DNA of 64,000 nucleotides from Zygnema cylindricum (Eukaryota; Streptophyta; Zygnematophyceae; Zygnematales; Zygnemataceae): contig JBBHKE010001653.1 in assembly GCA_037447655.1 (NCBI GenBank), positions 87,355 through 151,354 of the forward strand, given 5' to 3'. The position numbers were made by a program, and so were the translations under genes. The notes beneath the pieces are model-generated. The model saw nothing but the letters and a program-made list of their open reading frames with translations, searched no databases and had not been told where the DNA came from. Shown piece by piece: positions 45,240 to 56,913 of this stretch (its first letter is position 1; every line of letters begins with the position of its first letter).

Positions 45240-47708
45240 TTTTCTGGAGGATATTTTTGAAGAATGTGAATTTAGAGAAATCTTAGTTTTGAAAAACTTA
45301 TATTACAGGCATGTCTTATAAAGATAACTTCGTTTGACATTCGATTTGTTTTTGGTTGGACTTTAGATTTGTATTTTTCCTTGTTGAGTTACTTGAAAAG
45401 AAACAAAAAGATGTATTTATGTATTTTTGAAGATGAAGGAGGTGGTGGAAGCAATGACTTGTCCAGGAAGGAAAATTTCGGGAGACATGGCAAAGAGCAG
45501 CGAAGGAAGGAAAATTTCGGGAGACATGGCAGAGCGCAGCGAAATGAGTGGTGACGTATGACAGTTACATGCTGATTATTTTATTCTAGGTGCAGGCAAC
45601 TAAATATTCAGGGGTTATGCATTAATGGCGTAGGGGGAGCTATTACAGGACACTTTTTGCAAGAAGGCAGCAAGCGACTGGAAATTGGCAAAGGGCAACA
45701 AGAGCAATGGCCATGTCAGCAAAGCACTGGTGATGTGTTGTTTTTGCTAAATTTATTGTATGATGAACAGTGGAGGTTGATAAAGAATTTTGAATATTTA
45801 AATATTTTTATTCTTTTGTTTATCCATTAGAGTGGAAACATTTGCGTACAGCATGGACTAAGGAGTCTAAAGCTTTAGGGGAGTGTAGAATTTGAAATCT
45901 TTAGTCTCACTAGATGAGGCTATTAGGAGGAAGTTAAAGGTAAAATAGAGCAGCAGTTAGGATTGCGATGTCAAACTAGCGCAGCGTAGCAGCATAGCAG
46001 TACACGCTGCACTTTGTATTCATATTGCGCTGCGATGTCAAACAAGCGCAGCGTATCAACATAGCATTACACTCTGCATATTTTTCTGGGTGCACGAAAC
46101 TAAATTTTCGGGGGAGTGTTGTTTAGAAAATTCAGTTTCGTGCGTAACTGCTAATTCGATTTAATATGGAGGTTTGAATAGATTCACGCATTGGGGGAGC
46201 GAACGGATTGATAATTAAAGTTACGTTAAAGACTCATTGAGTGGTGTGAACAAGCAATGACAAATGGACGGCGGAACGCGAAGCGATCCGATGTAAAATA
46301 AACGGAATGTTGAAATAGGCGCCGCCGGTACGGAGCAACTGCGACGCAGTTAAGTCAACGCAGTTGCGGCTATTTTTATGATCCGTACGGAAAGCGCAGC
46401 CAGCGCAGCTAGCGCAACTACGGATAATATAAATAGGATAGATTTCAAGTAATGATGATTAAACGATAGTGGTAGCTTAGTAGTTGCTTAGTGGTAGCTT
46501 AGTTTTCTGACATACGAAGAGTACGGTGTAAATATTCTGTACAACAGAGGTTTGTCCTTTTGACTAGTTAGGTTATTAGAGTAGATACAGTACGGCTGGT
46601 ATGCCTCCGTACTCTGAGTATAACTTGCGGGACTTAGATTATTTTATGTATCGCAGTCAAGTTAATCAAAGTAATGGCAGTCTGTTTTCTACATCTTTGA
46701 CCTGTTGGTGTGATCACTCTGATTGGTGCTTTCATGTGAAACTTTTTGGAGTTATTCTATGATATAAAATCTATATGTGTGTGAAGTTTCATTGTATTTC
46801 AGTATTTCTGTAAGATTCTGTGAACAGTCTAAGTGGTTAGTTTGTGAAGTTTCAACTATTTTTGGGAAACTCTGGAGCCTATATCTTCCAGATGCCTTGG
46901 TGAATTTGGCTCTAACTTAGGAAGTTTACAGTGTATATGATATACTGCATATTGGTACATTTTGAGATCATTTTGTTTAGTGTGGAGTAATCTGTGTCGT
47001 CTGAAACACAGCTGTTTTTGAGGTACTCTGTGGGTGTTTCCGTCAGTAATCCATGGCTGAAATAAGCTATGGACAACAATCACGCCACGTGTCACCTGAC
47101 GTGGCTATGACCGTTAAACGCCAAAAGTACCTCTTCTGTGATCGCGGCGCTTATCGTGGCCGTACGATCAAAACCGGCTATAATTCTAGTAGTTGAAATT
47201 AGACGCCCGGTATTTGTTTCGCGGTCGAAACAAATGCGCGATATCCGTTTCATAAAATACATTGAAACCGTACTCTGTACTATCTAAAATTGTATCCATG
47301 CACTACGTAATTATTCGTCGTTAAATGAATTAGTCTACATGTAACTATATATATATATTTATCAAACCTCATATACCCTAGCACTGTTCCTAGACCTAAC
47401 GGACAAAGCTAACGGCTACTCTGACGGACCAGTTAGCTTACTCTGACGGACCACAGGGTCCAAGATCAATATCTGGGTCTGTCAATAATTTTAGTAAACC
47501 TATCTGTTTTGTGCTACCTGTCTCTCTATAAAGCTTTAGGCAGCCATGGCTCTATCTCCTTACCCAGCCTTTAGTGACTACAACAAGTGTGGGGGCTTGG
47601 AGAAGGGAGTTAGAGGCAGACTGCCCTCTACCTTTTTCCTATCATAATACAGACCTAGAAAATACTCAAATATCAACACTCCCTTTATTTTCTAGTCTGT
47701 TTTCATTT

Positions 47709-48248
47709 CTACTCCCTCACACAAATAAACAAACACTCTCTCTCCCTCTTTCTCTTTTTATTTCTTTTCCTTTTCTTTTCATAAAACTTTAAGAAAATAC
47801 TCTTGCATTTGAAACAGTGCTTTAGATGAACCAAAATAACAATTGCATCACACATTTTATTTAGCATCCCACTTTTCATAAATTCGAGCAAAGATTTTAT
47901 CCACCTCATCTCTTTTCCATCAACACTAAACCCAATTTCCCTCTTGCAATTAAAACAGCTAACCCCATCTCCAATCTGCAACACACACCCAGGTGCAAAC
48001 CCTTTTATAGGCACACTTTCATAAATACCATCACTCCCTTCAGAGATGTCATACCCATTACCGCCAAAAATTAAACTTTCCTCATTGTCTCTTTTTAAGT
48101 TTATTCCCAATAAATATTTCTCCTCCCCTAAACCATTCATTAGATATTCTCCTTCTCCCCTATCCTTTAAAGCCCCTTCTAGTTTCACTTCTCCCCTTTC
48201 CTCTGAATCCGTTGAAGTCTCACTTTCCCACCAGTTTTTGATTTCCAA
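47709..48248 (-). pseudogene. Miniaturised Copia RT-RNase H remnant (D)
   Basis: An open 179-residue frame that joins an RT-end motif (LGEEKYLLGINLKRDNEE) directly to RNase H pieces (GYDISEGSDGIYES, GFAPGCVLQIGDG, MRWIKSLL, KMCDAIVILVHLKHCFKCKS). Compared with B1, most of RT and the RNase H catalytic spacing are deleted while the frame stays open. The tail is Lys/Arg-rich. It cannot be an active polymerase. Confidence 0.72.
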
Positions 48249-48275
48249 AATATCTATAAAATTATCCTCATTATA

Positions 48276-49269
48276 TTAATTTTTCCCTTTTTCAATTATA
48301 GATCCTAGATCTGACTTTCTCATTTCTAAGTCATACTTTCTACACTCCTTGACATCCTCGTCATGTCTAACTCCCTCAAGTACCTCCCTTCCCTTTACTT
48401 CCATTATACCTCCAAAAGCACATTGTTGCTTTCGTGGAATTTCTGTATGCTTTTCTCTCTTCTCTATTCTACCGATGCGGAGAAGCTCCAAAAAATCTTC
48501 ATCCTCTTTCTCCTCTTCCACTTTTTCCTCCTCATCTACATTCCAACTTCTAAGTTCTTCCAAACAAGGGCATTCCTCCATATAATGATTCGGTTCCCTA
48601 CAAAAGAAGCAAACCCCTTTTTTCAAAGCTCCCCTTTCTTTTCCTCTCCCTCTCTTTCCACCAAAGTTTCGATAAGGTTTACCTTTTTCTTTCTTCCTCT
48701 CATCACGCTTCCACTCGTCACCAGCCTTTCCTCTCATCACGCTTCCGCTTGTCACTGTCGTTCCACTTATCATGTTTCCCCTAGTCACCACCATTCCTCT
48801 CATCATGTTTCCCACCATTCCTCTCATCATGTTTCCCCCAGTCACCACCAGTTGTTAGTGCATTCACCCTATCACTTCCCATATGAAGCTCCAAAGTGCT
48901 TTCCCTCACAAGAATTATCCCTATAGTAATGCTCCAAGTCCATGAGGAGCCATCCATTTCCTGCATACGGTTAATGATGTTTTCGTACTCATCTAGGAGT
49001 TCCATGATTAATGTGTTAATCTTTCTCTCCTCAGATTCTACATATCGTGCATTAGCAAGCTCAACATATTACGCAGCAATATCATTGCAAAATTCTATCA
49101 TGCTACCGCCTTTATAAACATAGGCATCTATTTCTTGTTCTATCAACTGCTGCCTTTGTATAGTCTTACTCTTATCAATCTGACTTAGTGCTTCTTATAT
49201 CCCTGAAGACTTGGTTAAATTTATAAGAGTGATAGCTATAAACTTATATACGTTTCTAAGTATGGGATG
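48276..49269 (-). pseudogene. Copia gag, nucleocapsid part (D)
   Basis: On the - strand: IDAYVYKGGSMIEFCNDIAA (about 49130-49050, then a stop), MELLDEYENIINRMQEMDGSSW (49005 onward), a degenerate Met/Gly/Arg repeat region (GNMMRGMV repeats, 48848 onward), then one zinc knuckle CFFCREPNHYMEEC and an acidic EEEKVEEEKEDEDFLELL stretch. It stops before any protease core. Confidence 0.72.
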
Positions 49270-50334
49270 TGAAATTCTATGGGCTCCATTGCCCACAGAA
49301 TTCGCAGATCCAAAAGAAGCTAATCTAGATAGTGCCGACTCCAAGTTGATATAAACCCAAATAAATGATCCCTTGACAATAAGAACCCCAATATACCTTC
49401 ACCCCTGTGAAAAGAAGACCTTCTGTGTGCTCAGTTCCACCACAAAATGCAAAGCTTCAATATGTGTTTTGGACAATATTCCCCACTTTGACTTTCCCAC
49501 TGAATAAGTGCCACCCTGGCACGCAAAGACTCTGACCGACTACACCCTTGTGTAGCTTGGACTCCCCTGAGTCCGCAGCAAAAAGAATCACTGAATTTGC
49601 TCACCCGAGCATTAAGTTATGGCTGGTCAAAGATGACCTTTATAGTTACAAGCTCTCTTAGAGAGAGGTACCTAAATATTACTAAGTCTTGGTCTGCCTA
49701 CTCACGCCTACCTACTACTAAACCCTAGTCCAATAGGAACACTATAAAGTACAAGAAGGTACAATGGGCGATGTACTTATTGTACGTCCATTGTACGACA
49801 AGGTCTACAAGGTGACACCTGTCAAATCGGAAGCCATGGTTCCTCCTCCCATCTTCTCCGGTATCAAATAATGTGGCGCCACGTGGCACCGCGTGACGCT
49901 ATCTCCGTATGCCGCCAAAAGCTCACTTCGCGTGGCGGCTATAATGCCGGCCGTCCGATCAAAACATATTTTACATGGTTCAGATTCGCGTACATGCATG
50001 AATTGCTCCTTTTGGTTAGTCTGCTATTAAGTAGCTGTTGCGTTAATGTTTATATATCTTTGAAACCCGTCACGTGTATCGTTTCGGTAACGCTAGTGGA
50101 TAAGGCTTACGTCTACATAGCAAACCATAGACCCAGGTTCAAATCCGGTTTAGAGCAGCATATTGGCCAACTATCAGTTTTCCTGCCTGTGTTTGCCTGT
50201 TTCTTCTTTTTGACTATGGGGGCAGCCATGGCTATCTCTGTCTTCCAGTGACTACGACAAGTATGGATGACTTAGACAAGACCATATGACAAACACACAG
50301 AATAAATTCAGACCTAGAAAATACACAAATTTAA
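49270..50334 (-). mobile_element. Additional D-type LTR inside element D
   Basis: Starts TGAAATTCTATGGG and ends TTTAACA, 1065 bp, closer to the LTR at 11743-13087 than to the D LTRs flanking it. No matching 5-bp duplication flanks it, so it is either a recombinant solo LTR or the trace of exchange between elements. It splits the gag region of D. Confidence 0.65.
50088..50155 (+). other. tRNA-like segment with B-box in LTR
   Basis: TAGTGGATAAGGCTTACGTC (A-box-like) followed by ACCCAGGTTCAAATCCGG, containing a perfect B-box core GGTTCAAATCC. It aligns with the hairpin at 12811-12893 and equivalent positions in the other LTRs. No complete acceptor stem was found. Confidence 0.5.
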
Positions 50335-50714
50335 CAGTTTTGCTATGGTGTTTTATACACCCAGATTTTACTATCACTTTCACAGTTTTAGTTGTGACCC
50401 CTACCAGTGTAACCATAGTCGAGAGCTTAGCTCCACTCACCATCGGTGTTCCTTTCCTCTTCTCCTATTTTTCCCCTTCCATAGCAATGATTTTCCCTTC
50501 ACCTTCTTTTGCATCTAAACTTCGGTTGATTTTCTTGGCAGCCCCAGATGATTCTCCATAGTGAGTTCCTCCAAAGCCAGGTGGAGGACACCTAACTTGT
50601 TCCGAAACAATTTCCCATAAGTGTTACTCGAAAAGCAATCCCTCCATGATAAATCCCCAATAAGTGACGCATGTTCCATCAATCATAAGCACCCCAGATG
50701 GTGGGCCGATAACC
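50335..50714 (-). pseudogene. Start of gag and half-tRNA primer site (D)
   Basis: After the 5' LTR, the - strand reads GGTTATCGGCCCAC (50714-50701), the half-tRNA primer site with one substitution that also turns the ATG into ATC. The frame continues GPPSGVLMIDGTCVTYWGF, equivalent to the gag N-terminus of B2 and C, then stops. The rest is decayed. Confidence 0.65.
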
Positions 50715-51932
50715 TGAAACTCTGTGTGCTCCATTGCCCACAGAAATCGTAGATCCAAAAGAAGCTAATCTAGATAGTGCCGACTCCAACTTGATATAAA
50801 CCCAAATGATTGACCCCTTTACAATCAAAAACCCATTATAGCTTAACCCCTGTGAAATAAGACTTTTTGTAGTCTCAGTTCCAACACAGATTGCAAAGTT
50901 AGAATATGAGTTTTGGATACATTCACCCACTTTGACTTTCCCTTGAAAATGCAGCCACCGTGGCAGGCAATAGCTCTGACCGACTACACCCATGTGTAGC
51001 ATGGACTCCCTTGAGTCCGTAGCAAAATGAATCACTGAAAATGGTCAAGTAAATTGATAGATATTCATGGTCAAAGATGACCTTTTGTACACGAGCTCTC
51101 TCGGAGAGAGGCTGCTACCTACTAAAATTTCTTAAGTCTTATTCCCTCTCTAAAACTCCATCTAATGAGGTACGGCACTAATCAAATTAATGTGTGGTAC
51201 AAAAAAGTACAGGTGTCGATGTACTTTCTGTACGGCCATCGTACAACATGTCCAAAATGTCGACACGTGTCAAATCGGGATTTGTTCCTGTAATCTCCGG
51301 AGTTGCCGCAATCCAATGTCATCACGCCACGTGTCACCTGACGTGGCTATGACCGTAAAACGCCAAAAGTACCTCTTCCGTGATCGCGGCGCCTATCGTG
51401 GCCGTCTAATCAAAACCGACTATAAATCTAGCAGTTGAGATTAGACACGCGGTATTTGTTTCACGGTCGAAACAAATGCGCGATATCCATTTCATAAAAT
51501 ACATTGAAATCGTACTCTGTACTATCTTAAACTGTATCCATGCATTACATAATTATTTCTCGTTAAATGAATTAGTCTACATGTAACTATATATATATTT
51601 ATCAATCCTCATATACCCTATCACTTGTCTTAGACCTAACGGACAAAGCTAACGGCTACTCTGATTGACCACAGGTACCAGAATCAATATCTGGGTCTGT
51701 CAATAATTTTAGTAAACCTATTTGTTTTCTGCTACTTGTCTCTCTATAAAGCCTTATTTGTTTTTTGCTACTTGTCTCTCTATAAAGCTTTAGGCAGCCC
51801 TGGCTCTATCTCCCTACCCAGTGTTTAGTGACTACAAAAAGTGTGGGGGCTTGGAGAAGGGAGTTAGAGGCAGACTGCCCTCTACCTTTTTCCTATCATA
51901 ATACAGACCTAGAAAATACTCAAATATCAACA

Positions 51933-53160
51933 GAATCTTTGCTAAAAACAAAGTTATAAGACTAAAGTTTCGGTTAAATATGAAAGTAACTTTAATCTTA
52001 TATGTTAATAGCGATTCGCCGTGTAATTCCTCATACCTTTCAAATACCTTTCAAATTGACGGACGTTTAAGCAAATGCCTTTGGTGAGGATGTCTTGAAT
52101 GGCATGTGTACTTTTTTGTAATCAAACGTATTCCTAAACAACCGCCTCAAATATTACCCTGGCCTTTCGAGAATGGGCGTTTCTAGCATGGGCGTTTCTA
52201 GCAGAAGAGGTACAAAAAATGCACGGAAATGTGGTAATGAAATTAAAGGGTATGATTATAAAGAACCAAAATCGTCCTCCATTGACTAAGAGTGAGTTTC
52301 ATCAGACGTTTCTGTAATTGTACGGCCAACTCTACAGACCGGGTTGATTGAGTCGATGTTCCATCAGGAAGAGTTTGTAACCCACGTGTTATACATTGAG
52401 TGGCACCACGTGGGTTTTGACCGGATATTGAATATCCTTAAGAGTTTTTTCCAGCGACAAAGTTTACATCAAATCTTCACTTGCGTGCCATGTACCTGCG
52501 TACGAAATCATCATACGACAGAAGGTTGTTATACTTTTTGCAGACGCCAGTCTTTTACTCTACCTCATTTTTTAGGGTTCCTATTTTCGAACATAACGAA
52601 AATCTTTTGACTGAAAAATTGTGACAAACAAAAGGTATTGAAATAGAGTGACAAGGGAGAGTTACGAAATTATATTTTAATTTTCGGTTGTATTTTAAAA
52701 AGCGCGTGTCATATGCAAATTTTGTCAATTTTTGTTGGTTGTCCATCGTGGACTTAATCGTCCAGAGTGTCACGGTTTTTTTTTTCTGTATCTGCCAACC
52801 CACCACCTCCTAGAGGTAGGTTGACAACCCACCACCTGCTAGAGGTAGGTTGACAGTTACAAAGAAAAATGAAGCGAACACCTCGCGGATGAACATCCGA
52901 CGGTCAATATTACCTCCCAGACCTTCAAAGAGTATTGGCAAGATTCTCTGTGATGTTATTTTTCGTATAAAAACAAAATATGCGGTACGGTTTGGTATGG
53001 ATAGTCATTGATTTTTGTAAACTACCTCACTTTTCGACTGATGGAACGTTACCCTAAGTTATCTATTTTCATTTTTGAAGTTTTCCTCTTCCAATTTGGT
53101 AAATCCGTAAAACCTAAAAATTAGAAAAACTGATGAAAAGGTACAGAACCTTGAAGTGCA
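51933..53160. repeat. Segmental duplication copy 2, right part
   Basis: Collinear with 38676-39877 and ends at CTTGAAGTGCA, after which the sequences part (or copy 1 meets the N gap). Confidence 0.85.
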
Positions 53161-53194
53161 AGATCACATTTGATAGAGATTTGCTAATCGCAGA

Positions 53195-54092
53195 GACAAT
53201 TTTTGTTGCGCGTAGGTACTTGCGTCAGCTTTTCAAAATTGTTCATTTTAAGTACAGATTAGTAGAAGTTACGCACCGTTGAGTTTAGATTTGACGGTCA
53301 ATCCGTCAAACGACTTTGACTTGTGACAAATTGCTACAACCAGTTAAAATATTGTCGAGCTGATGAACCTCTACCGTCATAAATAAAACAACATTCACAT
53401 GGCCGGCCAAGGTTTATGGTGACAAAACTGTAGCAGCCAGATGTAAATAAAAGTGCGGCAGCCAGATGTAAATAAAAATGTTGCGCGCAGGCAATTTCTC
53501 ACTTGCTGTGAGCTCCATTGTGAGTGCACATGTTGGCATTAAACTTAGCTGCAAAATTTAAATTTAATCGCGGATGGTCAATAGTGTGGCTTGATTTGGT
53601 CGCGCGTTTTTCATTTAGTTTTATTGATATTTTTAAGCGTGTCTGTTTTTTTATCGTGTACAAAGTTTATTTCGTTTCGTGCGAGTAAATTTATCCACAT
53701 TATGTCGTCCTTTAATTTGTGTCTAAGTTCAATGTGTGCTTCGCGATTAGATTTCAATATTGCGGCTAAGTTAAATGTCAACATGTGCTCTCACAGTGAA
53801 ACTCATAAGAAGTGAGAAAGTACCCACTCTCAGCACTTTATTTACATGTGGCTGCCGCGGTTTTGCTATCGTAAACCTTGGTCGGCTTTGTGAATGTTGT
53901 TTTTTTATGACGGTCGACTTTCACAACCGCTACAATATTTTAACCGGTTGTAACAATTTTTCGCAAGTCAAAGTCGTTGGACGGATTGACCGTCGATTGT
54001 AAACTAAATGGTACGTAACTTGTACTAATCTGTACTTAAAAATGTACAATTTTTGACTAGCAAACGCAAGTGTTAGTTTTTGGTGCAATTTC
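53195..54092. mobile_element. Long-TIR foldback element
   Basis: The left arm (about 53195-53470) is inverted relative to the right arm (about 53815-54092). Shared blocks: AAGTACAGATTAGTA, GTTACG(C/T)ACC, GACGGTCAATCCGTC, CAAAGTC/GACTTTG, ACAACC(A/G)GTTAAAATATTG, AACATTCAC and CCAAGGTTTA. The ~340-bp centre includes a partial copy of repeat R. No transposase frame, so it is non-autonomous. Confidence 0.7.
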
Positions 54093-55189
54093 GGGCGATT
54101 CACCGGAACACCGATTTACATCGTCTTGTTTGTGTAAGATAGACGAATTGGTTTGTTTAGTATAGGCGATATTTTCGAGAGGGGAATCGTAGCGGGATTT
54201 TGTCAGTTTTTCAGTTTGCAATTTTTAAATTTTTTTTGTTAGGACATGCAGCTGTCCCCCACGTCTTATTGTGCGGTGGACACTTTACACGTGGCAGATT
54301 ATGATTGGACCGCCACTTAGTGAGTGTGTTAGCGTTAGGCTATTTAGTTGTGTGCACAGAAGTAGACAATCACCATTCACAGAAAGAAAGAGACAGAACG
54401 GGAATCCAACTTTATTAATGTCTAATTTGTCTTACATCAATTGTACTTCTATCCTTCTAATGGGAAGTAACAAATCTGTCTGAAGCTACTCTGTGTTTGT
54501 CCTATCTCTACCCACTCTAAATTCTGATCAAACTGCTTGTTAACTTGTCCTATCTGAGCCTTGTGTTATTCTGCTCCAGAGTTGGAAGTTTGTGGAGCTC
54601 AGATTTATCTTTGTCGCTCGTAATGGCCGACCCCGTGTATCAGCAAGTACCTGCGCGCAGCACAAATCATCTCAGCGATTAACAATTCCCATTTGATATT
54701 GGGTCATGAAGCTAGTGCGAAAACGTGGCAATCTGCCCACTGCTATTAGAGTTTACCGCAGTTCAACTGTTCAAGTGAGTGGTTATTTGACCCAAAAGAA
54801 TAAACTAACAATACTAACACACTTTAAAAAGGGGCCTCCGTAAATAATGATGTTTACCAAAATTTAGTGTTGTTAGTGTTTACAATTTAACGCTTATAAT
54901 TCACCAACTCTAATAACGACAAGCCATACACTATTTGTGAATAATGTTAAATTCGCGACGTAGCACCAACCTATGCGCCCACGTGGCAGTCACATAAGCA
55001 CGACAAAGAGTGAGCCACACTTCATGGGAAGTCGTCGCGGCACTAATGCGATTCGTAATTTGGCCATCCTAGGAAAGGAAAAGACAAGAAAGAGCAACAT
55101 TATCTTTGTCTTTCCACAAGGTGACAGCTGTCTGGGCTACAACAAAAGTGTCGGCTGTGGCGGTGAGTCTTATGGTAAGACAAGGGAAC
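54093..55189. other. Intergenic sequence without a supported gene
   Basis: Contains short stretches related to the AATAGC/CTATTAG MITE family (about 54735-54910) and several small open frames without family signal. Confidence 0.4.
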
Positions 55190-55440
55190 TAGGTAGCCGG
55201 AAAGGCTCTAAAAGGTAGATCTAATCTAGGCCTAACAAGTGACGGCACAACTAGTTACGCTAAAAGGAATAAAAGTTAAAAAAGGATTCCTACGAAAGAA
55301 CCATCTACTCTAACAAAGGTATGTATAAACCACTAAGTGAAGTACAGAATGCTTAAGTTATAGACTTGTAGTGTAGCGTATAGGACTTAAAGTAGTAAAA
55401 AAACTAGACAAGGCTTTAATTGGAGCATTTCAACACTTTT
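55190..55440 (+). repeat. Dispersed repeat S, copy 2
   Basis: Collinear with 4230-4500, in the same orientation. See that entry for shared blocks. Confidence 0.5.
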
Positions 55441-55739
55441 TATGATGAAGGAATATAGTTTTTATAAAGGATAAAAAGAGATATTTACGAAAAATAATCA
55501 TGTTTTGGTGAAGGAAAAAACATATTTTTATGGAAAAAGTTGGTTTTTAAGAAAGAAATGAACAAATATTTATGAACAAAACAGATTTTGCAAAATTTGG
55601 CAAAAAAAAACCATTGAAATTTTTTGAATTCTTATATATAGAAACTAAAACGCTAATATAGGACAATTGTTTATCATTAATGAAAGGAAGTACATGTAAA
55701 AAAAAGAAAACCATGATTTAAGTAAGACAAATGTGTGAG

Positions 55740-56350
55740 GATAGCAATGTGGGATTTAAATGTCAATGTTGAAATGTTGGTTCGTTTCTAGTGTGGGTCA
55801 GTTTTGTCGCGCGTCATGTCGCGCATTTCATTTATTTTTTTTAGTTTCATTTTGTACTTTTTGAGTGTGAACAGTTTTGTTTATTTCGTTTGAGTTTTTG
55901 AACATGACTTCTAGTACTTTCGGTTCCTGCGTAGTTCGTATATTACTGTAGTTTCATTTCGTGTAATTTAAGTTTTACGCAAAGTACTTCTAGATGCTTC
56001 GTTTTGAGTACTGTAGTTTCAGTTTGCGTCGTACTCTAATTTGTGTCTAATTGCATGTGACGCTTCTAGAATGAAGATTTCAAAATGTAATCTGGCGATT
56101 AAGTTAAAAAGTCAGCTAGAATTAATTAAGGAAAAATTATTGATGAATCAATGTAGAATCAACGTATGTGTATTAATGTGAGTTTCCTTTTCTAAGTGTA
56201 TTTAATGACTCTATCTTATGTTCATGAGAATTCAATGCTTGTAATGTGAGCTGGCTGATGTTTGATTTGAGTTGAAATTTGCTTCCGCATTGAGAAATTT
56301 ATGATTTTTTTGCGCATTCCAATTGTGTATCGATCCTATCAAAATGTTAA
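55740..56350 (+). repeat. Dispersed repeat R, copy 2
   Basis: Inverted relative to 3125-3735. It begins GCAATGTGGG and ends near TTGTGTATCGATCC. Confidence 0.6.
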
Positions 56351-56913
56351 CAAATTGTGATTACTTCGCTGAAAATGATTTTTAAAAGAATCAATAGAAA
56401 TAAATAATAGAAAAAAAAGATAAACAATAAAGTCATTGCGAAGTATTTTCTAGGCTTCCAAGAAAACAAAAACATTGAAAAATATTTTCAATATACTTCA
56501 TGATTTTTTGAAAACTTGTTTAATTTCTAATTTAAAACTCATAAATTTTATAAATTGAGACTCAAAAGCTTTTCAGAATTAAAAACTTGAACTTTTCTGA
56601 TTCCACAACTTTTCTGATTTGAAAAAAAAATCTAAATCAAAAGTTCGAACACATTTGTAAATCAAAAACTGAAAGCGTTTCGTAATCGAAAAAATTAAGC
56701 TCACTTACTTGAAAACTTTTCTCATTGGAATACTCGAAACCCTTTCAAAGTCAAAAACTTGAGAAAGAATTTCAATCGAATATTCGAAAGCCATTCTAAA
56801 TCGAAATCTCAAAAACTCCTCTAAATTAAAAACTCTAATACTTTTTCTAAATCGAAAACTCAAACCTTGACTAATTTGAAAACTCGAAAAGATTCTTGTT
56901 CCCCATTTACATT

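Larger units (their letters stand above)
42742..47078 (+). mobile_element. Gag-only LTR retrotransposon C nested in the D LTR, TSD ATCAC
   Basis: LTRs 42742-43704 and 46117-47078 (963 and 962 bp), TGTTGTTTAG...GGACAACA, with TSD ATCAC at 42737-42741 and 47079-47083. The empty site is preserved in other D LTRs (37988-37992 and 51321-51325). Internal region 43705-46116 holds a half-tRNA primer site, a broken gag with a long basic tail and a purine tract GGGGGAG before the 3' LTR. The LTRs contain GACGCAGTTAAGTCAACGC-type palindromic repeats. No pol is present. Confidence 0.92.
42116..51932 (-). mobile_element. Full Copia family D element with nested insertions, TSD GAATC
   Basis: TSD at 42111-42115 and 51933-51937. 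The 3' LTR is 42116-42741 plus 47084-47678 (split by element C). The 5' LTR is 50715-51932. Internal: 47679-49269 and 50335-50714, with another D-type LTR (49270-50334) between. The internal sequence keeps gag and a shrunken pol, so it is non-autonomous. After removal of nested DNA both LTRs are about 1.22 kb. Confidence 0.85.
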
